NCBI GenBank assembly: GCA_900074725.1
Contig: LT598454.1
Coordinates: forward strand, 502,854-566,853
From: Lachancea dasiensis
Taxonomy: Eukaryota > Ascomycota > Saccharomycetes > Saccharomycetales > Saccharomycetaceae
DNA length: 64,000 nt
Direction of reading: 5' to 3'
In this document: piece after piece, positions 51,737 through 61,502 of the stretch
How the letters are laid out: every line of letters begins with the position of its first letter
How positions within the stretch are numbered: position 1 is the stretch's first letter
Position numbers and translations under genes: made by a program
Notes under the pieces: generated by a model
Database searches by the model: none
Told to the model about the DNA's origin: nothing
The model's input: the letters and a program-made list of their open reading frames with translations, nothing else

Positions 51737-54700
51737 TCAAAGACTACAAATAGCATCTATTTCCTCAAGTAGGCGACTCCTTAAGCGATGTAACCCACCC
51801 ATTTGGCTTGCTACCAGACAATTAGCCAAGGGATTGGTTAAGAAAGTGACAGAGTTTTTCTCGGAGGGAAGAAGGTTGGGTATTGCATTCAGCGTTTTGA
51901 GAGCTTTTTCGTACTCTGCTGTGCTGTTTGTATCACCCGCACCGGAAATTTCCAGAGACCGATCGATCAAAATTGTGACTAGCTCTAAGCACTTAGCACT
52001 GATAGAATTGAATAGAACCTTCAGGTGTTTTAAATTATTGTTGGCGTGCATTCCCAGATTGGACAATGCTTCACTTAATCGACGCAAGCTAGATCCCAGG
52101 TTTTCCTCGGATTTCAGCCACAACAGCGGCAAATTGGGTGCACCTTTTGGTAAGCTCTCTCTGCGACAAATTCTGGCCAACGACAAAAGTGCAGTTACGC
52201 TTTGCGCAATTTGAGGACCCACTTCCTCCACGAGCGACGGCGCCATATTCAACTGCTGGAACGGTATACTCGATACGAGCGACGCAAATGTATCATGGAG
52301 TAGGGCAAGACTATTATGACTCCGTCCAGTGGTGGCCTCGTAGAGATTCAAGAGCTTTTGGCAATTCTTTACATCCTGTGATTGAACGTCGAGCTCAAAT
52401 GTTTGCAAGAAAACCGCTCTAAACAGAAGCCTATTAGGGTAACCCAACGTTAGAAGTTTCGCTAAAACATCTATGCCAAAGCTCTGATAATTGCTGGTTT
52501 TAAGGGAGTATTCGGGAAACTGCAATGTGTTTAAATCTTCACTTTGCTTCTTACCTTCACCAAAGCTCAAAATCAACAGAACCAATAAGCAAGCGCTAAC
52601 ATGGTCCTCGATTTTGAACAAGTGTGCAATGTTGGATAAAGTGATGATTAAATCTTTCTTGAAGTTGAAGCACTTGCGGCTAAAAAGGAACTTTTCACTG
52701 TGTAGGAAGAGAGCCCATGTAATATCGCCGACAAAACGTTTGTAAGATATGTTAGTAGCAATAGGAGAGGTGTTGGCCTCGTGGAAGGAGAGGTTCCTTA
52801 TTATCATCGATATGGTAGACAGTTGATCAACAAGCATTAGCTGGTAATTTTCTGCGCCGCGGGTTGTAACCTTGGAAAAAAGGCTATCAACCTCATCGCG
52901 GACATCGCGAAGAGAACCCATATAGCTCGAGATGCTCAGCTTACGTTGATCAATATCGTCGAGCACACTAAGAGCTTCCGGCAAATAGTGCCAGGTGGTT
53001 GCGGGTTCGTCTGCCACTCCTGGGCTCTGATTATTCGCATTACCTTCAGTTTTTGCATCATGTTCCTCCAGTGCATTGTCAACCAGGGCAGATTCAGGCG
53101 CTAAGCTCGATTGTTCTAAATCTGCTCCAGTTAACGAATCTACCTTTATCGTCACGTCGTTTTCCCCCATTTCTGCCTGCTTAGCTCTGAACAACTTCTC
53201 TAGCCCCACATTGTCAGAAGTATACTTCGTATCTTCGTCCAACATCCTCACTACATCGAAATTCCTCAAATATTTGTCGCAGTTCTGGGTTGGGCAGTCA
53301 TCAGAGAGACATAAACTATTCAATAGTTGACAACCAAGAATTGACAAAGACTCAATGATGCCATCAAAGCGGTCGAGAGGTATATGAAGAAGGTTATCAG
53401 CACTTGTTACCAATAAAGTATTTAAAGCAACATTCACCTCCGAGACACACCCTGACAAAAGTGACAACGATAATGCATGTAGATTAATAGTTCCTAATTC
53501 AGGCGCAAATAAGAAAACTGGCTTGTTAGCATCAATTTTCTCCCCAATTTGTGAGACAGCTCTCATGTCATACCCATTAGAAGTTTCAATCGCTCTGTTG
53601 GACGGTACATAGTTCCGGGCAAATGACCGCTTGTATACCTTAGGCAGCTTCTGGTATTCTAAATTATGCTGTATGGCTTGTTGCTGTAGTAGCATTTGTT
53701 CTTGTTGCTGTTTAGCTCTTTGTTCAAGGAGAAGCTTGTTTTGTTGCTCGAGTTGCTGCCTTTTGAGCTGCTCTTGCTGAAGTTGCATTTCTCGTTCCAA
53801 TTCTTTTTTGGATTTCTTCTTCACCTTAGGCTTGCGAGGCTTCTTGACCTTGTTGGCCTCTAGCGCTCCGCTGGTAGGCCCGTGGCTATAAGCGGGCTGT
53901 GTTGGAGCATTATTCGGAGAATGATATGATTGCGCACTGAGAATTTTCTTTAGCAGTTCTTGCAAAAACTGTTGTAGGAAGAGTCTTTTGGCCTGAGTTT
54001 CCTTAATACCTTCGCTGGAAGCTAGATACTGTTCGTAAGGCAGAAGAAGCTGGTAATATAGAGCAGCTAACTGTTGTGAGGAGTCGGTGGCAAGTTGTAG
54101 CTTTTGTGTGAGCATTGGCCATTGCTGAAAGCGAGTCACACTTTCGCCACCGCCTAGCTTTTGGACCATCGTATACAAAACAAATAAATTCACTCTTCGT
54201 CCTTGGATCTCTGGAAATGAGCGCAATGGGGCATTTCTTCTTCTGCAATTCTCCACGAGAGATTTCATAAACAGTTCGAATTGTTTATTATTGAGCTCTG
54301 TACTTACGCGCTTCTGAACCTCTGGATCCAAGTCTTGAATAGCCTGTCTCTGCTGAACTTGAGGTAGATTATTAGTACTAGGTGAACTGCCTTGAGGCTG
54401 GGCCGGTGGTAACTGACCAACCGGTGGGGCCTGCAGCGGCGCTTCCACGGAACTCCTTTTGATACCTGTATCCTGGGGAGAACCAGTTCGCGAAGCTGAC
54501 TGCTGCATCATTTGCAATTTTTGTCGCTGCTGCTGCTGCCGCTGCTGCAGGGCGGCGAACATAGCTGTTCTATCGGCAAAACCGGACCCCGGATGTGAAC
54601 TCGTATTTGCTGATGGCACATCTTGAAATGAGTTTGTTTTGCCCAAGATTGCTTGAGGGGTAATTGCCTGGCTCGAAGCAGCCTGAGCTGGACCCGGTGT

Positions 54701-55045
54701 GGGAGTGTGGCCTTGGCTTTGTGCCTGATTGTGTTCCTGTGACTGATGTTGTAGCTGCTGAGAAGAAACTGAGTGTGCCAAAAATTGCTGGGGCGTAGCC
54801 CCCGCGTTTACCATATGCTGGGACGCAGCCGAGTTCATTTGCTGATTATGAGTCACTGGTGATATAACAGATGCCGGTGAAACCGACTGCAAGTTGCTGT
54901 TGGACCCGTGAACGCTGGATCGCGCTAGTATGGCCTGAGGACTTATACCTGAGTTGGAATCGCCCTGAAGCGGCCTCGTGTCCAAAAAATTGAGATATTC
55001 ATCTTGGTCTGTGTTTCCTAGATGATTTTGAGGTTGACTATCCAT
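51737..55045 (-). CDS. SWI1: SWI/SNF subunit Swi1 (ARID protein)
   Basis: ARID-containing subunit of the SWI/SNF chromatin remodeler, needed for activator recruitment. The 1102-residue protein has a Gln/Ser/Ala-rich N-terminal 240 residues, an ARID at about 255-345 (FELFMKSLVENCRRRNAPLR, LFVLYTMVQKLGGGESVTRF), a Lys-rich then Gln/Leu-rich coiled coil at about 395-465, and a long helical C-terminal region including IIRNLSFHEAN, as in S. cerevisiae Swi1. S. cerevisiae Swi1 can form the [SWI+] prion through an Asn-rich N-terminus; here the same region is Gln-rich. It is the YPL016W ortholog, but lies next to RAD1 (101 bp apart, convergent), so five genes of the S. cerevisiae order are missing between them. 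Confidence 0.95.
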   Translation of the reverse strand: MDSQPQNHLGNTDQDEYLNFLDTRPLQGDSNSGISPQAILARSSVHGSNSNLQSVSPASVISPVTHNQQMNSAASQHMVNAGATPQQFLAHSVSSQQLQHQSQEHNQAQSQGHTPTPGPAQAASSQAITPQAILGKTNSFQDVPSANTSSHPGSGFADRTAMFAALQQRQQQQRQKLQMMQQSASRTGSPQDTGIKRSSVEAPLQAPPVGQLPPAQPQGSSPSTNNLPQVQQRQAIQDLDPEVQKRVSTELNNKQFELFMKSLVENCRRRNAPLRSFPEIQGRRVNLFVLYTMVQKLGGGESVTRFQQWPMLTQKLQLATDSSQQLAALYYQLLLPYEQYLASSEGIKETQAKRLFLQQFLQELLKKILSAQSYHSPNNAPTQPAYSHGPTSGALEANKVKKPRKPKVKKKSKKELEREMQLQQEQLKRQQLEQQNKLLLEQRAKQQQEQMLLQQQAIQHNLEYQKLPKVYKRSFARNYVPSNRAIETSNGYDMRAVSQIGEKIDANKPVFLFAPELGTINLHALSLSLLSGCVSEVNVALNTLLVTSADNLLHIPLDRFDGIIESLSILGCQLLNSLCLSDDCPTQNCDKYLRNFDVVRMLDEDTKYTSDNVGLEKLFRAKQAEMGENDVTIKVDSLTGADLEQSSLAPESALVDNALEEHDAKTEGNANNQSPGVADEPATTWHYLPEALSVLDDIDQRKLSISSYMGSLRDVRDEVDSLFSKVTTRGAENYQLMLVDQLSTISMIIRNLSFHEANTSPIATNISYKRFVGDITWALFLHSEKFLFSRKCFNFKKDLIITLSNIAHLFKIEDHVSACLLVLLILSFGEGKKQSEDLNTLQFPEYSLKTSNYQSFGIDVLAKLLTLGYPNRLLFRAVFLQTFELDVQSQDVKNCQKLLNLYEATTGRSHNSLALLHDTFASLVSSIPFQQLNMAPSLVEEVGPQIAQSVTALLSLARICRRESLPKGAPNLPLLWLKSEENLGSSLRRLSEALSNLGMHANNNLKHLKVLFNSISAKCLELVTILIDRSLEISGAGDTNSTAEYEKALKTLNAIPNLLPSEKNSVTFLTNPLANCLVASQMGGLHRLRSRLLEEIDAICSL

Positions 55046-56334
55046 ATCAATCGTCTCTCTTTGAGCGCTGGTCTCTTACCTTGAATCTAAACAGATGTCC
55101 AGCATTATTTGGTGTTTAGCATGGCCATCTCTTGCTAATATGAGCACTATAAACGATGATAAATTAAGTTCCCATTGGACATATCCTTCCCAACATAGCT
55201 TTACCTGGCGATAATAGCCTTTCGATCAGCTCTGTCGTCGTTAACATTGTTATTGGTGAAAGACCATTGTGCTGTTTATACAATCCGCATGCTTTGACGT
55301 TGACTTTGAGTTTCGATCTGATGAAAACGTCACTGAAGTAAAGATTAAGGTTTGTGAAATCTAAATATACTTACTTCTCTGAGCTTCCTTCGTTCTAGTG
55401 CTACTATGAGACTCTTATACCTAGTTCTGTGATTGGGTTAGTATAGTTTCCCAACGAGGGAATGGCGATGATACACCAGACCGGGCTGACATTGTGGAGG
55501 CATTCCACAATCACAACTTTTGACCCAAGAGCATTTCACCGGCCTGCTCAAGAAGCATAAGTAATATTTCCAAGATCAAGCTCCTCTCTTCTTATATGAC
55601 TTCATAATACGGTAGTAGAAATGAGTCGGCTGTGCCAGTTTCTCTGTGAGTAACAAAGTTCATCTGTGCAGGGGAAATTACAATATATTCACCTCCGGCC
55701 CCAAATGTGCTTTGAAAAACTCTCAGATGAACTGTCGAGTCAAAGTCGAAAACAGAAGTCACCGAGAGTGAGCCTGCACTTGATGGTGGGTTAGTGATTG
55801 TTTACGTCGTGATAATCGAACGAATGATGATATCAGCGCCATGCTGCTGGTGTATTTGGAACGATGTTTGTTGATATATGATGTATTTAGGGTTTAGGTG
55901 TAAAGTCATGCAGGGCTTGACTTCATAATATGAGTTCGATTCGACAGACATGTTGCCTTGTTGTATGAGTGGTACATGAATAAGAAGAATGGCTCATGGC
56001 GGCACCTTTTTTACAGATGGCTCAACAGGAAGCGTGTGGTTACTTCAGCATTTCTCGAATCATGGAACTTGACTCCATTTGTTGAGTTTGCTTCCAAAAT
56101 AACAGGCGCTTAAGGTGCCAAGATCAAGTTATTCATCAGCCCTGCACAAACTTACGCTCCGCAAAGCACATGGACGGTCCAAAAAGTTATAGCATTAGGT
56201 TTTATAGAAATCTTCCAGCTTATGGGGTCTAGGGGATACATACAAATTCGCCAAGAGGCTATCCCCGATCAGTCTATGAATCATGATATATTTGATAATG
56301 AATCAGTTCCTTTACATGCGCACTAGAGGCAAAG
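55046..56334. other. Long SWI1 upstream region
   Basis: 1.29 kb between the SWI1 start and the MNN10 stop, with no open frame worth calling. An 8-bp perfect inverted repeat with a 5-bp spacer (ATTGTGGA...TCCACAAT) lies at 55491-55511. A TTCGATT run near 55937 looks a little like a tRNA B box but no cloverleaf surrounds it. This seems to be an extended SWI1 promoter and/or the scar of lost genes. Confidence 0.5.
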
Positions 56335-57348
56335 CTAGTACATTCGGCGCCACCACCTTTTAGCGTGGGACTCCATTATAGAGCCGTAATGTTGCATCTC
56401 ACCCCAACAGTCTCTGCCAAAACTGCAACCCGCCATATTCACCACAAAATCCCGATCCTCCTCGCTGTAGAAATAACGAGCATCGTCAGAAAACTCTGAA
56501 CAGGCACCCGAAGGAAAAGAATTGATACTTCTGAGGGGCAAAAAGGCTGTCTTTTCTCGAATCCAGGGTTCATTCGCGTATAAAGCCTCCAGGGCATCTT
56601 GCTCCCGGTGCTCCCATAACATGTGCTTTTGCTCGTAACAGACAGGATCCCACCACACGTCCAGCAGTAGTTTGGTCCACTCAGAGTTTTTGACGAAAAA
56701 CGACCCCAAGTTAAAACCCCCACAGTCTTGAGTGATGTAAAGCTCTGGTTCTTGGGAGTAGTCCACGTAAGGGATATCCAACGGAAGTTGTAATGGGTTG
56801 AAGTCGTCTAGAATTCGGTAGGAAAGTGAATCAAGGCGCTTAAACAAGTGCTTTTCCAGTGACAGCTGCGGCTCCATGATCAGAGTTTCTGGATCCAGCC
56901 ACCAAAACCATTCCGCATTTGGAAACTCGCGCATCGTTTGACGCAGAATCTCCACTTTCTGCCACCCTTCGCGGTATTCGTGCGAGTACCTCTTCGCTGT
57001 GCGCAAGTCTTTGATAGTTAGACCATACCCGTGTCTCTTAGCGTAAGCACGTTTGTTCTGAATTGAAATACGTTCGATAGCCCACTCTTGTTCTCCCTTC
57101 CACTTGTGAACCCCACCACCGTCATTGACTGCCAGTATCAGCACAATTTTAGGATCTCTGGAGAACAGCGAAAATTGAGCTGATCCAAACCAAAACAACA
57201 CGAAAAGGGCACAAAAAACTGCCAACACCGTTTTTCTATGTTCGGCTATAAAGGTCCCTAACCGATCCTGTAGCGCCCGACGCTTATAGTTGAACTGCTT
57301 CTTTTTCTCATCCACATATGGAGAGTCCAATGGCATATTATAGCTCAT
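56335..57348 (-). CDS. MNN10: Golgi alpha-1,6-mannosyltransferase subunit Mnn10
   Basis: Type II Golgi glycosyltransferase (GT34) of the M-Pol II complex with Mnn11, extending the N-glycan alpha-1,6-mannan backbone. In 337 residues: a short cytosolic tail, one signal anchor at about 40-60 (VLAVFCALFVLFWFGSAQF), then the luminal catalytic domain from PKIVLILAVNDGGGV. Conserved blocks are EWAIERISIQNKRAYAKRHG, YSHEYREGWQKVEILRQT, TQDCGGFNLGSFF and YEQKHMLWEHREQDALEALY. The motif after WFWWL reads D152-P-E154 where S. cerevisiae has DLD. I start at MSYNMPLD; eight further codons lack ATG. The luminal stem is shorter than in S. cerevisiae (393 residues). It corresponds to YDR245W. Confidence 0.95.
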   Translation of the reverse strand: MSYNMPLDSPYVDEKKKQFNYKRRALQDRLGTFIAEHRKTVLAVFCALFVLFWFGSAQFSLFSRDPKIVLILAVNDGGGVHKWKGEQEWAIERISIQNKRAYAKRHGYGLTIKDLRTAKRYSHEYREGWQKVEILRQTMREFPNAEWFWWLDPETLIMEPQLSLEKHLFKRLDSLSYRILDDFNPLQLPLDIPYVDYSQEPELYITQDCGGFNLGSFFVKNSEWTKLLLDVWWDPVCYEQKHMLWEHREQDALEALYANEPWIREKTAFLPLRSINSFPSGACSEFSDDARYFYSEEDRDFVVNMAGCSFGRDCWGEMQHYGSIMESHAKRWWRRMY

Positions 57349-57821
57349 CGCTAGACCACCCTGGTGTACCAAAATTGTTGGAGCACTCTAACTTCACTTT
57401 TCTGGCATTAGTTTGGGTAACATTAATTTCATATTTTTTTCGGATTGAATTTCGAATGTCAACATGATCAAGGTTACCCAGCCCGACATTGTTGAGCACA
57501 GTGGATACAACAAGCTATGAAGTGGATGAAATAGCACCAGCGATCTCAAGGTGCCAGAGATTTTAGCCATTAGTTTACTGTGACCATCTGGTTCCACTTC
57601 TTTGCTCTTTATAATCAATAAGCGTTCGGAAGCACTTGAAACAAACATAGACAACTTGAAAATATGACCAGCACGCGTGGTATCAGCTCTTTTCTAGAGC
57701 CAGCAGAGGCTTCGCTGGTGGTTAATAGCTGGAACACCTGAGCATACGATGTTTTCCATCTGTGTTCTGTTCTTGTACATAAAAAGTACCCGGAACATCG
57801 AGGCAAAAAGCTCTTTCAAAA
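57349..57821. other. MNN10 upstream region
   Basis: A 473-bp gap between same-strand MNN10 and PEX5. An 84-codon minus-strand open frame (57648-57394, ATG to TGA) ends 45 bp before the MNN10 ATG; it resembles no family I know and is treated as a possible upstream ORF (see findings). Confidence 0.45.
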
Positions 57822-59537
57822 TCAGAACGTAAATTCCTTGCGAAAAGTTCCCAATTCCATGTTTGGACGAACTTTGTCCAAAAGATCACGCCTCTCCATG
57901 CCTATAAATGCTCTCTTCAGCGTCTCAAGCAAATTCTGGCTTGCGGCCGTCTCCGATAGCGGCACTCCTTCAACTTCCTGCATGGTGAGAGCTGTTAGTA
58001 GATACTCTGCAGCCTCTTTGTAGCAGCCCATATTCATACAAGATACAGCCAGGTTACAGCGGGCCCTTACAAATGTGGGTTTGAGTTGAAGTGCTTTGCG
58101 GTATGCCTGAACCGCCTCTTCCGAGCGATTGGAGTTCGCTAGTGATGCGCCCAGGCGATTCCACATCAGCTCGTCATCGGGGGATACTGCTAACGCGGCT
58201 TTAAAGCAATCAACTGTCTTGTCGTAATCATCGTTAGAGTAAAAGAGGATCCCGAGACCCAGCTGAAGGCTGGCATCCACGTGGGATAGCTTGTTGACCA
58301 CTTGCAAAAACCGCAAGGTGATAGCTTGTCCCATGCTATAGCGATCAACGCTGGTTTCCAAGCCTTCATCATGTGCGACCAAGTCCGGGTACTTGTTCTC
58401 CAGCCATTTGTTTAACATTTTGAAGGCACTGACATCGTAGCCTTCATTAATGTAACTGATAGCCAGAGTGACCATAGCATCCAGATTTTTTGGATCAAGC
58501 CGTAAGCACTCTTCCAAGGCACTAATACCACTATACTCCATTTCATTTTGTGTATGAACCAAGCCCAGTTTAAGCCACGCATTCACATGCTGTGGGTCGT
58601 CTTGAACCGCTGCTTCAAATGCAAGCGCTGCTTCACTTAGTTTCGCTCCGTTCTCCATCAGAATGCACCCAATTTCATATGCGTTTGGATTATGCAGATA
58701 TTGGTTTTCAGATTCGAACTTGTATGGTGCGCTTGTTGCTGGACGACCGGACATATACCGCTGATAATCTTTTTGCCAGTCGTCAGTTGCACCACCTTCC
58801 ATTGCTTCCTCGTGTAAATTGTCCCACACCTCTTGAAATTCGGCTTGATATTGGTCGCTCACACCTGCTTGCTCGCCAACTACTGTTTGACTCTTCTGAT
58901 TGGAAACTTCCTCTTCGTGAAGAGCCAATTTTTCTGCTACTTCCTTCTCGAGTTCTTTGAATTGTTCATCCCAAGACTCTTGGTTAATGCTTTCGTGCAG
59001 TGGTTCTTGAGAGTGAGTCATTTGAGGGTTGTGCTGTTGGTATCTTGAAATGGGCGTGATCATTCCAGAGCCCAGCCGCGGGCCAAATTGGGTCATGGTA
59101 TTGCGGGAGCCCATATGCAGTCGCTCCTGTGAAGAACTGTGCCCTACTTGAGGTGAAAGGGCCCGGCTGGTCGTGTTTTGTTGCTCCATAATTTTCTCGG
59201 ACGGCGACATACCTCGAAATTGCTGGCTCCAGTCGCTAGAAGGAAGTCGGCTCTGTTGTTGAAGGTGCATGTTTTGTGGGTTTTGTTGAAACTCTGAAAG
59301 AGGTGGTGGGTGTCCACCAGCGACCATCCTGGGATTTTCTAAGCTGTTCTGACCTAAAAACGCCTCCATATGCCTTCTATTGGCGTCGCTCAGCTTACTT
59401 TCCTGTGTTCTGAACCGGTTTTGCGCTCCATGATTAGTGTCGCTGAAGGTCCCCGCATGATGTAAACTACGATCTTGTTGAGCGTGTTTACTTAAATTTG
59501 CTAGCGGATTGTTCCCAACTGAACAGTCTGCGCTCAT
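57822..59537 (-). CDS. PEX5: Peroxisomal PTS1 receptor Pex5
   Basis: Cycling receptor that binds C-terminal SKL-type signals in the cytosol and carries cargo into peroxisomes. The 571 residues start MSADCSVGNNPLANL, with the conserved Cys5 used for monoubiquitin-dependent recycling, then a disordered region with WxxxF/Y Pex14-binding motifs (WSQQF, WDEQF, WQKDY), and a C-terminal TPR array (about 285-545) with NPNAYEIGCILMENGAKLSEA, LGLVHTQNEMEYSGI and LGASLANSNRSEEAVQAYRKAL. The TPR part is close to S. cerevisiae Pex5. Catalase in this window ends in SKL, a probable cargo. It corresponds to YDR244W and is divergent from PRP28 (162 bp between starts). Confidence 0.97.
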   Translation of the reverse strand: MSADCSVGNNPLANLSKHAQQDRSLHHAGTFSDTNHGAQNRFRTQESKLSDANRRHMEAFLGQNSLENPRMVAGGHPPPLSEFQQNPQNMHLQQQSRLPSSDWSQQFRGMSPSEKIMEQQNTTSRALSPQVGHSSSQERLHMGSRNTMTQFGPRLGSGMITPISRYQQHNPQMTHSQEPLHESINQESWDEQFKELEKEVAEKLALHEEEVSNQKSQTVVGEQAGVSDQYQAEFQEVWDNLHEEAMEGGATDDWQKDYQRYMSGRPATSAPYKFESENQYLHNPNAYEIGCILMENGAKLSEAALAFEAAVQDDPQHVNAWLKLGLVHTQNEMEYSGISALEECLRLDPKNLDAMVTLAISYINEGYDVSAFKMLNKWLENKYPDLVAHDEGLETSVDRYSMGQAITLRFLQVVNKLSHVDASLQLGLGILFYSNDDYDKTVDCFKAALAVSPDDELMWNRLGASLANSNRSEEAVQAYRKALQLKPTFVRARCNLAVSCMNMGCYKEAAEYLLTALTMQEVEGVPLSETAASQNLLETLKRAFIGMERRDLLDKVRPNMELGTFRKEFTF

Positions 59538-59699
59538 GATTATGATGTGTTGCTGTATTTAGCTGCTTTTGTTGGACGTTGCTGTGATCCTGATGGCCAC
59601 CTTGATATTTAATTTCAAATGGAAATGAAGTACGTACTAATTTAAGTCGCTGGGGAATACAAGAACTCGAGATGGCCAGGCTATAAAGCTTCATAATCG

Positions 59700-61430
59700 A
59701 TGAAGCGACCTGTGGATATAAACGAGCTGCTGGGTGCTGAGAAGGAAACAAAATCGCCTTCAGGCGTTAGTAAACCCATTTTCCTCAGCAAAAAAAAACG
59801 CTTAGAAGCTGCTTCACTGACAGGAGGAAAGGCGTCGAGCTCAGGCCAAGAAGAAGAGTTGCTGAAGAGCTTACAGCTCCGAAAAAAGTCCCAGGCTCAG
59901 ACCTCAAGTGAGGCGAAGGATAATGAGACTCTTTCGGGACATCCTTCAGAGAGTTTGGAGCGGCGAAACCCTCGAAATAAATTTCAGTTCGACTGGAAAC
60001 CTGATGATGACACAATGAAAGGTTTCGAGCCAATAGTTAGCTCAAGTGCAGCTGGTCGTCGCAAAAATAAATCATCACTATTTTTGGAAGATGCCTACAT
60101 GGGCAAACATTGGAGTCATAAGTCTCTGGGCGAGATGACAGATCGTGACTGGAGAATACTGAGAGAGGATTTTCACATCGAAAGTAAAGGAGGCGCTATC
60201 AAGCACCCGATGCGAGCTTGGAATGAACAGCATTTGATACCGGATGAATTGATAGACATCATAGAAAGGAAACTTCGGTATGTTGAGCCGACTCCTATAC
60301 AAAGGATCACGATTTCTAACGCTGTCAAAGGACGAGACTTTTTAGGCGTAGCCGCAACTGGGTCAGGTAAGACATTAGCCTTCCTTATCCCTTCACTTTG
60401 TCAAATAAGCGACCTCCCGCCGCTAAATGACATTACGAAGCTTGATGGGCCATTGGTTCTCGTCTTAGTCCCCACGCGTGAATTAGCGCAGCAGATAGAG
60501 GCTGAGGCGAATAAGCTATTGACTTACTGGTCTCGTCCCACGAGAGTTATAAGCGTAGTTGGTGGTCATTCGATAGAGGAGATAGCCTTTTCCCTCCAAA
60601 GTGGTTGCGATATTTTGGTTGCAACCCCGGGACGACTCATTGATTGTTTAGAGTCTCATATGTTGGTTTTAAAACAAGTTCGGACCCTTATAATGGATGA
60701 AGCAGACCGCATGATCGACCTCGGGTTTGAAGATCAAGTAACGACAATCCTAGCTAGAGCTGAAATGGGTACCAAGCGTCAAACGATGATGTTTACAGCG
60801 ACTATGTCGAACTCCATCGAGCGAATCGCTAATGGCTACCTGCATAAGCCTGCGTTCGCACGGGTAGGCTCCCAGGATTCCAAGAGTCAAATCAAACAAA
60901 CTATCGATTATGTCCCTAGTGAAGAACAACGTTTCAAAAGGCTATCAAGGGAAGTACTGCCAAATTTCCAACCTCCGATGATGATTTTCATCAATTACAA
61001 GAGAACTGCTGACTGGTTGGCAGATAAGTTCGCATCGGAAACAAGATTTAAAGTAACGACTTTGCACGGATCTAAATCTCAGGAACAAAGAGAGCACTCT
61101 TTGAATTTGCTCCGCAGTGGTAAAGCAGACATTATGATCGCAACGGACGTTGCAGGTAGAGGTATCGATATACCGAACGTGTCTTTGGTGGTTAACTTTC
61201 AAATGTCGAAGTCATTCGAAAATTATATTCATCGTATAGGTAGAACCGGTAGGGCAGGAAAGAGCGGCTGTTCGATCACTTTTCTCGGCGACGATGACGA
61301 CCCAAAGATTGTAAATGAGCTGTACAAATATGTCAAGACTTCTGATCCGGAGAAAATCAACGAAATCAAAGCATCTGTTCCTCAGAAATTTAAACTGGGG
61401 CAAAATCAGATGAATGCCATTCTTTTTTGA
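59700..61430 (+). CDS. PRP28: DEAD-box splicing helicase Prp28
   Basis: RNA helicase that swaps U1 for U6 snRNA at the 5' splice site during spliceosome activation. The 576-residue protein starts MKRPVDINELL, similar to S. cerevisiae MARPIDVSQLI, and shows SYMGKHW-like AYMGKHWSHKSLGEM and RDWRILREDF before the helicase core. Motifs: Q motif PTPIQRITI (about 196), Walker A ATGSGKT (about 218), PTRELAQQ, DEAD (about 333-336), TAT in MFTATM (instead of SAT, as in S. cerevisiae), HGSKSQEQRE, ATDVAGRGIDIPNV and HRIGRTGRAG. It corresponds to YDR243C. Its stop is 72 bp from the convergent CWC2 stop. Confidence 0.96.
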   Translation: MKRPVDINELLGAEKETKSPSGVSKPIFLSKKKRLEAASLTGGKASSSGQEEELLKSLQLRKKSQAQTSSEAKDNETLSGHPSESLERRNPRNKFQFDWKPDDDTMKGFEPIVSSSAAGRRKNKSSLFLEDAYMGKHWSHKSLGEMTDRDWRILREDFHIESKGGAIKHPMRAWNEQHLIPDELIDIIERKLRYVEPTPIQRITISNAVKGRDFLGVAATGSGKTLAFLIPSLCQISDLPPLNDITKLDGPLVLVLVPTRELAQQIEAEANKLLTYWSRPTRVISVVGGHSIEEIAFSLQSGCDILVATPGRLIDCLESHMLVLKQVRTLIMDEADRMIDLGFEDQVTTILARAEMGTKRQTMMFTATMSNSIERIANGYLHKPAFARVGSQDSKSQIKQTIDYVPSEEQRFKRLSREVLPNFQPPMMIFINYKRTADWLADKFASETRFKVTTLHGSKSQEQREHSLNLLRSGKADIMIATDVAGRGIDIPNVSLVVNFQMSKSFENYIHRIGRTGRAGKSGCSITFLGDDDDPKIVNELYKYVKTSDPEKINEIKASVPQKFKLGQNQMNAILF

Positions 61431-61502
61431 GCCCAAATCAGCCAACGAATGGTGGTGTGTGTCATTAGTGTGTTCATTTGCATCTCGGTATAAAGTATAC
61501 AG

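Noticed and set aside
55931-55945. B-box-like GTTCGATTC in the SWI1 upstream gap
   Set aside because: No cloverleaf or A box upstream, and no T-run terminator follows.
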